This document shows, one piece after another, positions 45,622 through 55,258 of a stretch of 64,000 bases of DNA. The notes beneath the pieces were generated by a model, which was given only the letters and a program-made list of their open reading frames with translations, searched no databases and was not told where the DNA came from. Position 1 is the first letter of the stretch; every line of letters begins with the position of its first letter. The DNA lies in the NCBI GenBank assembly GCA_964404745.1, contig CAYOLG010000021.1:1-64000 (forward strand). The letters run 5' to 3'. Both the position numbers and the translations under genes were made by a program. The stretch is from Pelagisphaera sp964404745. Its GTDB lineage: Bacteria; Verrucomicrobiota; Verrucomicrobiia; Opitutales; Opitutaceae.

Positions 45622-46860
45622 TTATAAGCCGCCCGCCCCCGATTCGTCCTCGGTCGATCGTCCTTTCCAATAGGATGCAAGCGTGGATCCAGTGATATTC
45701 ATCCAGGTACCGAAGATAACCGGTCCCAATGCCGCGCTTGTGCTTTTCAATACATTGATAGCCAAGGCAGTACCCATGCCGCCGTTCTGCATGCCTACCT
45801 CGAATGCCACCGTACGGCAATCGGCCTCCGACAAGAGCGAAGCCCGAGCTCCCCAATAGCCCAGCAGGTAGCCGATCAGATTGTGAATGAGAGCGGCTCC
45901 AAACAGAGCAACGCCAACACTGATGATTTCCGCCCTAGAAGCGGCCGCAATAATAGCGATAATATAGCAGATGCCACCCATGGATACTAGCGGCAGCCCC
46001 TTATCCAACCACTCCTGACGGAGCGCTGACATAAGGGTAAAAGCGCCGCACATGCCGTAGAATTGTGTTTGAGCAGCGGGGATCGACTGAGCCAGAATCA
46101 AGCAAGCCACAGCCAGCGCCAATGCCGCTGGCCTCCAGACTTTTCCCTTAAGATTTGAATTGAGGAGATGGTGCGTTACCAATCCCGCGGTTATGGGCAG
46201 GATGATCAGATTCACGATAGAAAGCATCATGCTCCACACATTGATTTCAATCAGCCGTCCTGCTAGAAGCTTCATGGCAAAAGGCGTGGCAAATGGCGAT
46301 ACGATGGTCGAGCAAGCGGTCATGGTGACCGAAAGGGCTACGTTGCCTCTCGAAAGGTAAACCATAACGTTAGACGCGACTCCACCCGAACAGGCTCCTA
46401 TCAAGATAATCCCCGCCGCGACCTCAGGATCGAACTGGAACAAGGTGGCGATGACCCATCCTGAGACAGGCATGATTGTGAACTGCAACAACATCCCTAG
46501 GCCAACCGCCTTAGGCATCTTCAAGGCCCGGGAAAAATCGCCCAGACTTAAGGTGGCGCCCATCCCGAACATGATGATTTGAATGAGCGGCACGATGAGC
46601 GAGCGTTGGTCGAAACCGCCCACTTCCAGAAAAATCCTGGGAAAAACCAGTGCTGCAAAGAAAAAGGCGAAGACCCAGCAAGTGAACGTGAAAGTCTTTA
46701 GCGTGGCATGCGTCTGGAAATAGAATCCCAGCATGGCAAAGGCGAGAACGGCCATCATTCCCATGACCGGATAGTTGCCGATGAAGGCGAATGTCAAAGC
46801 CACCACGAATGACAAGGCGCTAAAGTATAGCAAGGGGCGGGCGAGCGATTTACCAATCAT
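45622..46860 (-). CDS. BASS-family sodium-dependent anion symporter
   Basis: A ~412-residue inner-membrane protein with about ten hydrophobic helices and the bile-acid:sodium symporter signature GACSGGVASNVMVYLSRGN and the crossing-loop-like AFEVGMQNGGMGTALA. It should import an organic anion with Na+, for example a sulfated, carboxylated or keto-acid compound released by the neighbouring hydrolases. ATG at 46860 is preferred; a TTG at 46905 would add 15 residues. It is the most upstream gene of this minus-strand block. Confidence 0.88.
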   Translation of the reverse strand: MIGKSLARPLLYFSALSFVVALTFAFIGNYPVMGMMAVLAFAMLGFYFQTHATLKTFTFTCWVFAFFFAALVFPRIFLEVGGFDQRSLIVPLIQIIMFGMGATLSLGDFSRALKMPKAVGLGMLLQFTIMPVSGWVIATLFQFDPEVAAGIILIGACSGGVASNVMVYLSRGNVALSVTMTACSTIVSPFATPFAMKLLAGRLIEINVWSMMLSIVNLIILPITAGLVTHHLLNSNLKGKVWRPAALALAVACLILAQSIPAAQTQFYGMCGAFTLMSALRQEWLDKGLPLVSMGGICYIIAIIAAASRAEIISVGVALFGAALIHNLIGYLLGYWGARASLLSEADCRTVAFEVGMQNGGMGTALAINVLKSTSAALGPVIFGTWMNITGSTLASYWKGRSTEDESGAGGL

Positions 46861-47137
46861 AACGGAGAGGATGCGAAAACGCCGTTGTTCAATTGGTTCG
46901 CCCAAAGGGTATTCAAAACTTTTGGACTGTTCTCAATTGCCGATACGGCGGCTTCATTTCCGTCTAACCTTAGGGACTAGACCATGTGGTTCAATAGAAA
47001 TCCAAATAGCTATCCGCCAAGATTCCCTAGTTTCTATAGCCCCGTAGAAAGTGCGCAATAAGTAAACGGGTCCGCTTCTGGACATCACAGTGTCCTGAAG
47101 CGCCAACGCCGTACTACAAACTGGATTCATCCAGCAT
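46861..47137. other. Intergenic promoter region, no gene
   Basis: Upstream region of the BASS symporter block. An inverted pair AATACCC/GGGTATT lies near 46900. No supported coding sequence. Confidence 0.4.
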
Positions 47138-47192
47138 AAAAACCCGAGGCGAGGGAAGGCACGCTTGAACGAACCTGATCCCTCCCTCGCTC
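47138..47192 (-). terminator. Probable rho-independent terminator of the TonB receptor gene
   Basis: On the minus strand, shortly after the receptor stop codon, GCGAGGGAGG (47190-47181) can pair with CCTTCCCTCGC (47159-47149) with one bulged base around a ~21-nt loop, and a run of five T follows at 47142-47138 after a short GC-rich linker. Confidence 0.5.
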
Positions 47193-47206
47193 CTTACCGA
47201 CTACAA

Positions 47207-50200
47207 CTAGAAGTCTATCGTCGTCGTCAAAATAAAATTCCTTGGACGGCGAAGTTCCCATCCGGTCCCGACTAAGTTATTGACCGCGCCAAGAACCCCG
47301 CGGGTGTCATAACGAGCTGACACCAATCGAGGGTCCGTCTCATTAAACAGGTTCTGCACATTCAGTTGTACCCGCAGCCTAGCTTTATCATCCCAAATGT
47401 TTGTGCGATAGGCCAAAAGCATTCCCAGTTCGGTGTATTCTTCACCTTCGACGGGTAGGCTGGTATCAATGACGCCGGTAGGCTGACCGTCCACATCAAC
47501 ACGTCGGTAACCAATGGTGTTTGCGCTACGCCAACGTCCATTACCACCGATGCTCCAACCCTTCAATACGTGATCGTCATCAAAGGTATAAGTAGCCAGA
47601 AAGTTGGCGGCATATTTTCCGTTCTGAGCTGTGGTCACCCCAGTCGTTGCGACATCATCCAAGTAATTTTGCTCCCAGCTATCCGTCCGCTGCTCGATGT
47701 ACTGGGCATCATCACCTGCTTGAATACGGTGATCCTCAAGGGTTGGATCTAGGATAAAGAACGTGGAGGTTTGGCCTGCCTCAACCTTCCGCAGTTCTGA
47801 AGCAAATTCCCGCCACGTAGATAAGCCTTCAAATTTGGTCGGACGGTCATACATGTAGGTACCCATTGCCGCCAAGTGAGTGCCAAGTTGATTGGTAACT
47901 TCACTGCCTGATACAGCGATCCTCCAATTTTTACTTGGATTAAATGTAACGCTCAGTTCGTAACCCTCGGAAATATAATTCCAGGTATCAGAAACGGCTC
48001 CCGTATCGATGGGATATCCGCCATCATCACGCATATCCGCGAAGTAGGGATGGCCACCTAGCAATTCCCCATCCGCATCCAACAAATCAGTCCCTTCTTT
48101 ATAGTTGATACGCAATCGGTCCAAGGTATTTCTTGCACCGCCGGCATCCGCATTTGCATTGCGGGGCTCATTGTTATTGGTCGTCTCAAACTTGGTTAGC
48201 CCGACGTGCAGCCTGTCCTCCAAAAGCCGGAAACGCACTCCATAATCTTGAGTTTCTCCTTGGCCATTGGCAGGTGACTCGCCTAGGGCATTTACCCAGG
48301 TTGCGTTACCTACTGGCAGGAAATTCTCAGATTCATTGTAGAACAAGGAAAGCCAGTTGGTAGCATGATAAACGGCGCTGTAGGTGCGCGTAATACCAGA
48401 GGCTGTCAAAAGCGGATCATCGTTAAATGGCAGCTCTGATCCAGGTGTAAACCAGGTTGCGCCGGCTGGAGCACCGGGAACGGTGACTGTTCGTGTGCCT
48501 GAAGCTACATAGCTCTCAACATCATCTTCTCGATAGCCAGCGACCGTAATGAGCTTGTTATTCAACCATCTGCCTTGCCAACCTAAAGAGAGCGACTCGG
48601 TTTCAGCTCGGTTCTTTCTGGCGGGCAGAAACTGTAGGCGCTCAATCTGAATGGGCTGCGATTCGTTGGCGGTTACGCCAGTTAATCCCAAACTCTCCAG
48701 CTGATCTTTGTTTTTCAGGATCTGAATAGAATCGCCAAAAAGAGGGACATTTCCATCTATGAAATAGTTGCGAGACCTTAAGCCGTATTGCCCGGAGGCC
48801 GAATTGCCTGCCCAGCCAGGTCCTGCTCTGTAAGCCGCAACATTATAATTACGCAACAAATCTTCGTCATTGTCTCGTGTTTTGTCCGACCACAATGCGC
48901 TGAACGCGTGGGTGCCCAGGTAGGAATTGTTCTCGGTCAAATCGAGCTCGTACGACAAAGTCGCTCGGGTTTCGCTGATATCCGTATCCACTTCACGAAA
49001 TTGTTGGTTGGGCGCATCACCGTAAAACTGGAGGTAACCAGGATTGAGCTGGTTATCGGGCGTGTAACGGTTGGGGTCGATCTTGATGTCCCCAGCCCAT
49101 TCCGGGGTAAAATGCCTCTGGTGGTAGACCGTGCTGTGGGCCAACTCGAGAAATAAGTTCTCGGCCAGCTTTTGCTCGAGAAAGGCATGCGTCCAGCGAC
49201 CCCGTTCATGCGATGATGGATCATCCCAGGTCCCGCTAAATACATTCGTATCTTTCGGGATTCCCGTAATCTCCCAAGGATTCTCCGATTGAAATCGAGG
49301 GGAAGTAATTCCATCGAAGGTGTTATTCTGAATTTGGCCTGTGAATCGAGTATTCCACACCGCATTCACACCATCTAACCCGCGAATCCAGTATTGGCCA
49401 TGTCCACCACTCCGACTGAGACCATCGTTAGGATCAAAGTCAGCTTCTGAATCTACGAATCCATCTTCATCCAAAGCGGCAGCATCAGGATGCACGGGTA
49501 TGCGATTTCCTTGGGCATCGACGTATTCGCGAGTCGAGTTCCATGGTGTGCTGGAATGGACAAAGTCGACGGTTGGTTTTCCTGCAGCAGCCCAACGAAG
49601 AAGACCGGCATCAAAATGATGCTTCATTGGGGCGATATTCCGATGAATATCATAGTTCTCATGATTAAGCCGAAGTATCGTATTTTCGAAGGGCTTGTAA
49701 GTAATCCCTATTGTGGCCCGCTCTTGGTCTTTGCCCGCATAGCGGCGGAATTCGCGGTTCTCATCATGCAGCAAATTGATTCGGAACGCGAGCTTGTCGT
49801 CGATCAGCTCTTGGTTGTGGTCGAGCGATACGCGTAGAGAGGACCAACGATCGAATTGGGCGCGAACACTAGTTGCTCGGCCCCCAAAATGCGCCCGCTT
49901 CGTGCTCGTAACCGCCACTCCTTGAGGATTTCCCACCCCAATAAGGAGCGCGTTCGGTCCCAGCGACAGAGTAACACGCTCGAGATTGTAGTTATCCGGA
50001 GAATCGGCCCCATCAAAGAAGTCGTGGGAAACGGACTGTTCACCTGAATTCGTGTTAAAGCCACGAATGGAATACGCTTGCCCCGTGCCGTAACGCATCT
50101 GCGATCCATGGGCCCGGTTCTGGTCGGTGTTATCCGCATTGGTTAGATCAACGCTGGGCGTATAGATAAGGGCTTCCTCAAAGGTGTTTACACCTAGATC

Positions 50201-50455
50201 CTCCATGAACTCGGCCGTCATCACGGTGATTGAAGCGCCGACATCACCTAAATTCGTCCGAAGCCGGGTACCCGCCAGGGTTTGGGTTGCCCGGTAACCT
50301 TCGTTCTGAGAATCATCGATAGAAAAGGGCGAGAGCTCGTAGATTTCATCGTCGGATGAGCCTTCCTGAGCTTGCAAAAAGGCGGGCAATGCAAATACGC
50401 AACAGACAAGGCACAGCCATTGAGAGAAGCGGAGGTTATCGACAAGATATTTCAT
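47207..50455 (-). CDS. TonB-dependent outer-membrane receptor, Opitutae type
   Basis: A 1082-residue receptor with signal peptide (about 1-29), an ELSPFSID segment typical of Verrucomicrobiota Opitutae receptors, a plug domain (about 60-200, AGTRLRTNLGDVGASITVMT then SIRGFN) and a large barrel ending in phenylalanine (TTTIDF). Long loops rich in Asp, Asn and aromatic residues suit glycan-type ligands. It is transcribed away from a sensor kinase/regulator pair across a 236-bp shared upstream region, suggesting local control of uptake. Substrate is unknown. A probable terminator follows it. Confidence 0.92.
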   Translation of the reverse strand: MKYLVDNLRFSQWLCLVCCVFALPAFLQAQEGSSDDEIYELSPFSIDDSQNEGYRATQTLAGTRLRTNLGDVGASITVMTAEFMEDLGVNTFEEALIYTPSVDLTNADNTDQNRAHGSQMRYGTGQAYSIRGFNTNSGEQSVSHDFFDGADSPDNYNLERVTLSLGPNALLIGVGNPQGVAVTSTKRAHFGGRATSVRAQFDRWSSLRVSLDHNQELIDDKLAFRINLLHDENREFRRYAGKDQERATIGITYKPFENTILRLNHENYDIHRNIAPMKHHFDAGLLRWAAAGKPTVDFVHSSTPWNSTREYVDAQGNRIPVHPDAAALDEDGFVDSEADFDPNDGLSRSGGHGQYWIRGLDGVNAVWNTRFTGQIQNNTFDGITSPRFQSENPWEITGIPKDTNVFSGTWDDPSSHERGRWTHAFLEQKLAENLFLELAHSTVYHQRHFTPEWAGDIKIDPNRYTPDNQLNPGYLQFYGDAPNQQFREVDTDISETRATLSYELDLTENNSYLGTHAFSALWSDKTRDNDEDLLRNYNVAAYRAGPGWAGNSASGQYGLRSRNYFIDGNVPLFGDSIQILKNKDQLESLGLTGVTANESQPIQIERLQFLPARKNRAETESLSLGWQGRWLNNKLITVAGYREDDVESYVASGTRTVTVPGAPAGATWFTPGSELPFNDDPLLTASGITRTYSAVYHATNWLSLFYNESENFLPVGNATWVNALGESPANGQGETQDYGVRFRLLEDRLHVGLTKFETTNNNEPRNANADAGGARNTLDRLRINYKEGTDLLDADGELLGGHPYFADMRDDGGYPIDTGAVSDTWNYISEGYELSVTFNPSKNWRIAVSGSEVTNQLGTHLAAMGTYMYDRPTKFEGLSTWREFASELRKVEAGQTSTFFILDPTLEDHRIQAGDDAQYIEQRTDSWEQNYLDDVATTGVTTAQNGKYAANFLATYTFDDDHVLKGWSIGGNGRWRSANTIGYRRVDVDGQPTGVIDTSLPVEGEEYTELGMLLAYRTNIWDDKARLRVQLNVQNLFNETDPRLVSARYDTRGVLGAVNNLVGTGWELRRPRNFILTTTIDF

Positions 50456-50511
50456 AGGTTTCGTAGGGTTCTAGTTTAACAGAATTGCTACACTCATACC
50501 TCCGAACAAAA

Positions 50512-50526
50512 TCGCGACTGTCGCGA
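50512..50526. promoter_or_regulatory. Palindrome TCGCGA-CTG-TCGCGA in the divergent promoter region
   Basis: A perfect 15-bp symmetric site with two TCGCGA halves, 57 bp upstream of the receptor start codon and 166 bp from the kinase gene. It is a candidate operator for the LuxR-type regulator or another dimeric factor. No other copy was noticed. Confidence 0.35.
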
Positions 50527-50691
50527 ATCGTGGTCCGTGGGGATAAGCATTGAGGGGAAAAAATGTGAACTGGTAGAGGAGGCTAACACTTCTTGTCTTA
50601 ATTGAGTATCCCGTGTTTACTGGATAGCTTTCGTCTCTCTGGCTGATATATTTGATTAACAGCTAACCGGGTATTCCCCCTGCCCTTACAT

Positions 50692-52713
50692 ATGGAATTT
50701 CATCCGCCAATCCTAACAGCGCAATTCTTCCGCCTCCTTCCCATTCGCCTTCCTGACCGGATATTGGGGATCATTTTGGTGGCCGCCACTTCAGCGATAG
50801 CCGGTTTTAGCGAATCAAACGAGAGCATTGAAAGCCTGTCGCTCACTCAACTTGAAGATCGAAAAGATTCCATCAATCTGGAACTTTCCAACTTGGCTAG
50901 GTATAGCCTTCGAAGCGGTATCGGCCCCATTGGCTTTCGGACCGCTCCAAAAGAGTCCCCTGAGGCTCGGGAATTTATCCAAATTGATCTCGAAAGAGCA
51001 TCAGCAATCGACACAGTTATCCTCGTTCCCGCGATTTGGCGGGATACGCAGGCGGGGTTTCAAGCCGATGGTTTCCCTTCGTCATTCCGGATAGTCGCTG
51101 GATCTGGGAAAGAAGATTCTGGCAAAACAATCGCTTCAGTCAACAACGCCACCACTACGCGTCTCGCCCCGTATGTTGTTCGATGTTCAAACGTAACAGC
51201 ATCATGGGTACGGTTAGAAGTTGAACGCCTCTCTCCTCGAGCGTTCGATGGAAAATACATACTGCAATTATCGGAGATCTTGATATTCAGTGATGAGGAA
51301 AATCTTGCTCTTGAGAAGCAGTTGAAAACCTCGTCGGAATCGACTTCGAACACCAGAGCTTGGGGCCAACGCCATCTTGTAGACGGATCGCTCCCTTATT
51401 TGATGGATTCGGCTCATGGTTCCCAAAGCGTTTCATTTGTGAGCACGGATATCGATGAATCAGCGTCGATCATGATCGACCTTGAATCGCCTTACATAAT
51501 CGATCGCATCAATCTTCACGCTGTCGACCAAAGCGACACCGTTCCTCAATCTTTTGCTGGGGATTTTGGATTTCCGGTTCATCTCAAAGTAGAAGGGGCG
51601 AATCAGCCGAGATTCGACGATGCCAAGCTGCTTCTCGAGTTTCGTCGAGGAAGCATATATGATGTAAGCCAAATCGTATCAAAGAGATTGGAACCGGTAC
51701 CCAGCAGGTACATACGTATCACAGCTATCGAGCCTTATAAATTCGAGTTCATTGCCGATTCTGGCGAGAAGTTCATGCGCTCGCGAATCGGGTTTGCGGA
51801 GATCGAATTGTACTCTAATGGCGAAAACGTTGCCTTGAACAAAGCGGTGGTTTCTAGCATCGGACCTGATCATACGGTGCGATCTCTCGAAGCCCTTACC
51901 GATGGACGAAACCTATACGGGAACATCCTGCCCCTTCAAGAATGGATGCTCCAGTTATCTCGAAGACACGATTTGGAGCGAGAGCTTCCTCTCGTCGATT
52001 CCGAATTGGATCGGCGCTATGAGCGACAAAAGGCCAATCTCCAACTTTTCGGTTGGGTAATCGCGGGTCTTATTGTCTGCACCGTGATTCTTTTCATACT
52101 AGACCGTTTTTTGAGACAAAGAGCAGTGTTCCGCACAAAGGAACGCATAGCCGCTGACCTGCACGATGAACTTGGAGCCAACCTCCATGCCATCGCTCTC
52201 CTTGGCGATCTCGCTCAGGCGGCCAAAGACACGCCCGAGAAGGCAGGAAAACACCTTGAACGGATTCGCGCTCTCATTCAACGGACCAGTGAATCCGCGA
52301 AGTATGTAACCAACATGTTGGATACACCTGGAATGTACGAGGACTTGATAGGAGAGATGAGACGGAGCGCCCGAAGAATCACTACCGACCTGGAGCATGA
52401 TCTTGTCATCGAGAATGAGGAGAAAATTAGCCAAATTAAGCACCGAAAAAGGATCGATCTGTTTCTTTTCTACAACGAATGCCTCGTAAACACCATCCGT
52501 CACTCTGGAGCGACCAAAGTGGAAACGCGTCTGGTCGCAGGAAACCGCGATATCATACTGATCGTCAATGATAACGGCAAAGGTCTTCCCATGAACGGCA
52601 GTGTTTCTGTTCCTCCTTCATTGAAAAGACGCGCTCGACTGGTAGGTGGAAAAGTTTCTGCTGCCAACCGATTGAAGGGCGGCGCATGCATTACTCTCCA
52701 GATGAAATTCTAG
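50692..52713 (+). CDS. Discoidin-domain sensor histidine kinase (HisKA_3 type)
   Basis: A 673-residue kinase. An N-terminal hydrophobic segment (about 24-42) is followed by two tandem discoidin/F5-8-type-C-like beta-sandwich regions (about 60-205, ending YILQLSEILIFSD, and about 220-390, ending IGFAEIELYSNGENVALN). One membrane helix (about 452-472) leads to a cytoplasmic HisKA_3 helix with the phosphorylated histidine in DLHDELG (His491) and a HATPase domain (NECLVNTIRHSG about 595; NDNGKGL about 625). The sensor should bind a glycan or related ligand outside the inner membrane. It is 9 bp upstream of the response regulator gene and divergent from a TonB receptor. Confidence 0.9.
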   Translation: MEFHPPILTAQFFRLLPIRLPDRILGIILVAATSAIAGFSESNESIESLSLTQLEDRKDSINLELSNLARYSLRSGIGPIGFRTAPKESPEAREFIQIDLERASAIDTVILVPAIWRDTQAGFQADGFPSSFRIVAGSGKEDSGKTIASVNNATTTRLAPYVVRCSNVTASWVRLEVERLSPRAFDGKYILQLSEILIFSDEENLALEKQLKTSSESTSNTRAWGQRHLVDGSLPYLMDSAHGSQSVSFVSTDIDESASIMIDLESPYIIDRINLHAVDQSDTVPQSFAGDFGFPVHLKVEGANQPRFDDAKLLLEFRRGSIYDVSQIVSKRLEPVPSRYIRITAIEPYKFEFIADSGEKFMRSRIGFAEIELYSNGENVALNKAVVSSIGPDHTVRSLEALTDGRNLYGNILPLQEWMLQLSRRHDLERELPLVDSELDRRYERQKANLQLFGWVIAGLIVCTVILFILDRFLRQRAVFRTKERIAADLHDELGANLHAIALLGDLAQAAKDTPEKAGKHLERIRALIQRTSESAKYVTNMLDTPGMYEDLIGEMRRSARRITTDLEHDLVIENEEKISQIKHRKRIDLFLFYNECLVNTIRHSGATKVETRLVAGNRDIILIVNDNGKGLPMNGSVSVPPSLKRRARLVGGKVSAANRLKGGACITLQMKF

Positions 52714-52722
52714 TAATATCAA

Positions 52723-53403
52723 ATGACGCAAATTTCGCAAAACGATACCGCGATCCAAATTATGCTCGTCGAAGATAATCGGGACTACCGCGAAGTCATT
52801 GAATTAGCCATATCTGAAGAAGAGTCTATTCAAATACTATCTCAGTTCGGCACATCGGAAATCGCTCTCCGCAGTCTCCAAGATCCGGCTACGATAAAGC
52901 CAGATGTCATCTTGCTCGATTTACGGCTCCCTGGCATGAGCGGCCTAGAATCAATCCCCTACTTTCATCAGTACTCTCCGGCAGCCAAAATCATCATTCT
53001 AACTCAGTCAGACAGAAAATCGGATGTTCTTCAGGCCATATCTCTGGGCGCGTCAGGCTATCTCTTAAAGTCCGCTCGCGTTCACGAAATCGTTGACGGC
53101 ATACGCACTGTACATTCAGGCGGAGCGAGCCTCGATGCAGGTGTCGCGAAGTTTATTATACAGAAATTACAGGCTCGGCTTCCGACCGAGAAACTAAAAA
53201 TTGACCTATCCCAAAGAGAGTTAGAGATACTCACGCTTCTGAGCGAAGGGCTGGTTAAGAAGCAAATTTCCGATCAACTAAGCATTAGCTACTCAACGGT
53301 AGACACGCATGTCAGCCATATCTACGAAAAACTGCACGTGAATAATGCCCCTTCCGCCGTTAGCAAAGCCTACAAGCTCGGGATATTTCCTAAATCGGGA
53401 TAG
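52723..53403 (+). CDS. NarL/FixJ-family response regulator
   Basis: A 226-residue regulator. The receiver has acidic pocket residues ED (17-18), phospho-acceptor Asp66 in VILLDLRLPG, and the switch lysine in GYLLKS. The C-terminal LuxR-type HTH (about 165-222) reads LSQRELEILTLLSEGLVKKQISDQL...TVDTHVSHIYEKL in family order. Its spacing of 9 bp from the discoidin kinase implies co-translation. Likely target: the divergent TonB receptor promoter. Its stop is 7 bp from the convergent PQQ-propeller gene end. Confidence 0.92.
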   Translation: MTQISQNDTAIQIMLVEDNRDYREVIELAISEEESIQILSQFGTSEIALRSLQDPATIKPDVILLDLRLPGMSGLESIPYFHQYSPAAKIIILTQSDRKSDVLQAISLGASGYLLKSARVHEIVDGIRTVHSGGASLDAGVAKFIIQKLQARLPTEKLKIDLSQRELEILTLLSEGLVKKQISDQLSISYSTVDTHVSHIYEKLHVNNAPSAVSKAYKLGIFPKSG

Positions 53404-53410
53404 CTGCAGA

Positions 53411-55063
53411 CTAAGGAGACTGCGTCTCGATGCAAGCGACATGCTTAAGTCCGCGGTGATAGAGCTTGCCGCGCGAGTAGCTTAGTGAACTCAAACTCCA
53501 CGTTTCACCAGTTGGACCCAGGTCATTGATAGCGACGAGGGCGGATTCGTCGAACGTATCTACACTGGAATCGACCACGTAAGTCATTCCGATCATGGTG
53601 GAGAAGAAGACGTACTGGTTGATGGCTATTGGACTTCCCGCGGTAACATGCCCCCAGCCATCGCGTTCCGATCTTCGATCGCTGGCCGTAGGCATGCCAC
53701 GGGAGTTCGTGGCAAAGCTAGGAATATGACTATCCCAGAGAACCTCTTCGGAACCATTTCGATCCCGAACGACCTGCCGGGGAACTTGCAGATACTCCGT
53801 TTTACCCGTCCCAGTATTAACGCGAGCGATACAATGTCCTGAGTGAGACAAATAGAGAAAGTAATCGCCAACAAGAATCGTCGTCTGGTTGGTGGGATCC
53901 TTCTTGAATTTATCGACTACAACGGAAAAGGGAGCGTCACGATGGATTTCGTACCTGCCCTTTTCCGCATCCCAAAGCCTTATGTCAGCGCGATCGTAGA
54001 TTGGAAAGCGCGTTTTCAAGTTTCCTGTTCGAGCATCGAGCTGAACCAGAATTCCGCCATCGAACCCATAGGCGAATTGCTCATCGAAATGGGAAACCGT
54101 ATAGGCAACGACTTTACTGGATTCGTAGCTCCACAATACTTCACCCGCTTGCTCGCCACCAGCCCAGCTCATACTGAAGCCATAGGGAACTTCAGGTGGC
54201 TTGTGCCCTCCCCCACGAGCATGAAAAACGACGGGTAAACCATGCAAATATCCGATACGCGGCGTATTGTGCACAGAAGTGCCGCTTGACTCTGTCCACA
54301 AAGGTTTTCCTGTCTCCGCATCCAACGCCCGAACATAGGTCCACGGCCACCATTCGGCGGGTGTTTCCCGTTCTCCCTGCTTCGCTCGCATGGGTCGCCG
54401 CAACGGATCGTCTGAATCCCGCGTCATGACGAAGAGCAATTGTCCATCCACTAAAATGGGCTCGCACTGCTTAGCATTGTGCCTCGTCCGCGACTCAAAA
54501 GAGCGCCGCCAAAGTTCCATTCCCTCCATATCGCAGCAAAGGATCGTGCCGCCGTGATTGAAAAACCATACATGCTTACCATCGGTAATGGGAGTGGCGC
54601 TGGTGTTATCGGAAAAAAGGCCCGAGTGAGGCATCTCCTTCGGACTGGGAATGTCTACGGTCCAGAGAACCTTTCCCGAGTTTGAATCCAGGCAATAGCC
54701 CACTATATCGCTTCCTTTCATTTCCTCAACGGGTGTCCCTACCGGAAGCGGCTTATTAATGGTCAAGAAAAGCCGATCGCCCCAAACCGCTATTCCGCTC
54801 TGCCCACCCTCCGGCAACTCTGTCTTCCAGCGAATATTCTCGTCTGCGGATACGCTCCATGACCTTGGGATCGAAATATCTGTATCGGCAGTCCAATTAC
54901 CCGTTGGTCCCGAGGCCATCGGCCATTCGAGTTGAGATTTCGGTATAGGCAGTTGATTGGAGTAACCGGAACAAACAATTGTAAAGAACGCCAATGCGAA
55001 AAAGAGCAGTTTCAACTGGCGACGACTCTGCGCTTTCGCGAGTTTTTTTACAGCGACTCTCAC
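53411..55063 (-). CDS. PQQ-like beta-propeller repeat protein, exported
   Basis: A protein of 550 residues (570 from an alternative TTG at 55123) with an N-terminal hydrophobic signal (LLFFALAFFTIVC, possibly lipoprotein-like) and PQQ-type propeller blades, e.g. GYCLDSNSGKVLWTVD, ALDAETGKPLWTES and GIAVWGDRLFLT. No obvious catalytic partner domain is fused, so it may be a scaffold or an outer-membrane protein-insertion-like propeller rather than a true quinoprotein dehydrogenase. Start is uncertain: GTG at 55063 is chosen, since the TTG lies inside an intergenic repeat. It is convergent with the response regulator gene. Confidence 0.75.
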   Translation of the reverse strand: MRVAVKKLAKAQSRRQLKLLFFALAFFTIVCSGYSNQLPIPKSQLEWPMASGPTGNWTADTDISIPRSWSVSADENIRWKTELPEGGQSGIAVWGDRLFLTINKPLPVGTPVEEMKGSDIVGYCLDSNSGKVLWTVDIPSPKEMPHSGLFSDNTSATPITDGKHVWFFNHGGTILCCDMEGMELWRRSFESRTRHNAKQCEPILVDGQLLFVMTRDSDDPLRRPMRAKQGERETPAEWWPWTYVRALDAETGKPLWTESSGTSVHNTPRIGYLHGLPVVFHARGGGHKPPEVPYGFSMSWAGGEQAGEVLWSYESSKVVAYTVSHFDEQFAYGFDGGILVQLDARTGNLKTRFPIYDRADIRLWDAEKGRYEIHRDAPFSVVVDKFKKDPTNQTTILVGDYFLYLSHSGHCIARVNTGTGKTEYLQVPRQVVRDRNGSEEVLWDSHIPSFATNSRGMPTASDRRSERDGWGHVTAGSPIAINQYVFFSTMIGMTYVVDSSVDTFDESALVAINDLGPTGETWSLSSLSYSRGKLYHRGLKHVACIETQSP

Positions 55064-55124
55064 AATACAAACAAGTCCTATGTCTCGAACCGAAGCAAGC
55101 TCTACATCGCTTAATATTGGCAAC

Positions 55125-55143
55125 GGTCGATCTCCGAGCGCCC
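55125..55143. repeat. Short hairpin repeat, CGATCTCCGAGCGCCC unit
   Basis: GGTCGATCTCCGAGCGCCC shares an 18-base core with the repeat at 60184-60247. It overlaps the alternative start of the PQQ-propeller gene. Confidence 0.5.
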
Positions 55144-55150
55144 ATAAATA

Positions 55151-55210
55151 TAGCGCAGGCCTACAGCCTGTACAGGGAGAGAGAGGTAACAGGCTGGAAG
55201 CCTATTCTAC
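55151..55210. repeat. REP-like doublet, CTAC end preserved
   Basis: TAGCGCAGGC...GCCTGT then AACAGGCTGGAAGCC and a final TATTCTAC. Same family as 25408-25468, located between two minus-strand genes. Confidence 0.65.
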
Positions 55211-55258
55211 TACTTGGGTGCTCGGAGAGGGTCCGGCCCTTAGATGCCTTGCGGATCA

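Noticed and set aside
25408..55210. CRISPR array from recurring palindromes
   Set aside because: The copies are kilobases apart, not regularly spaced, and lack cas genes.
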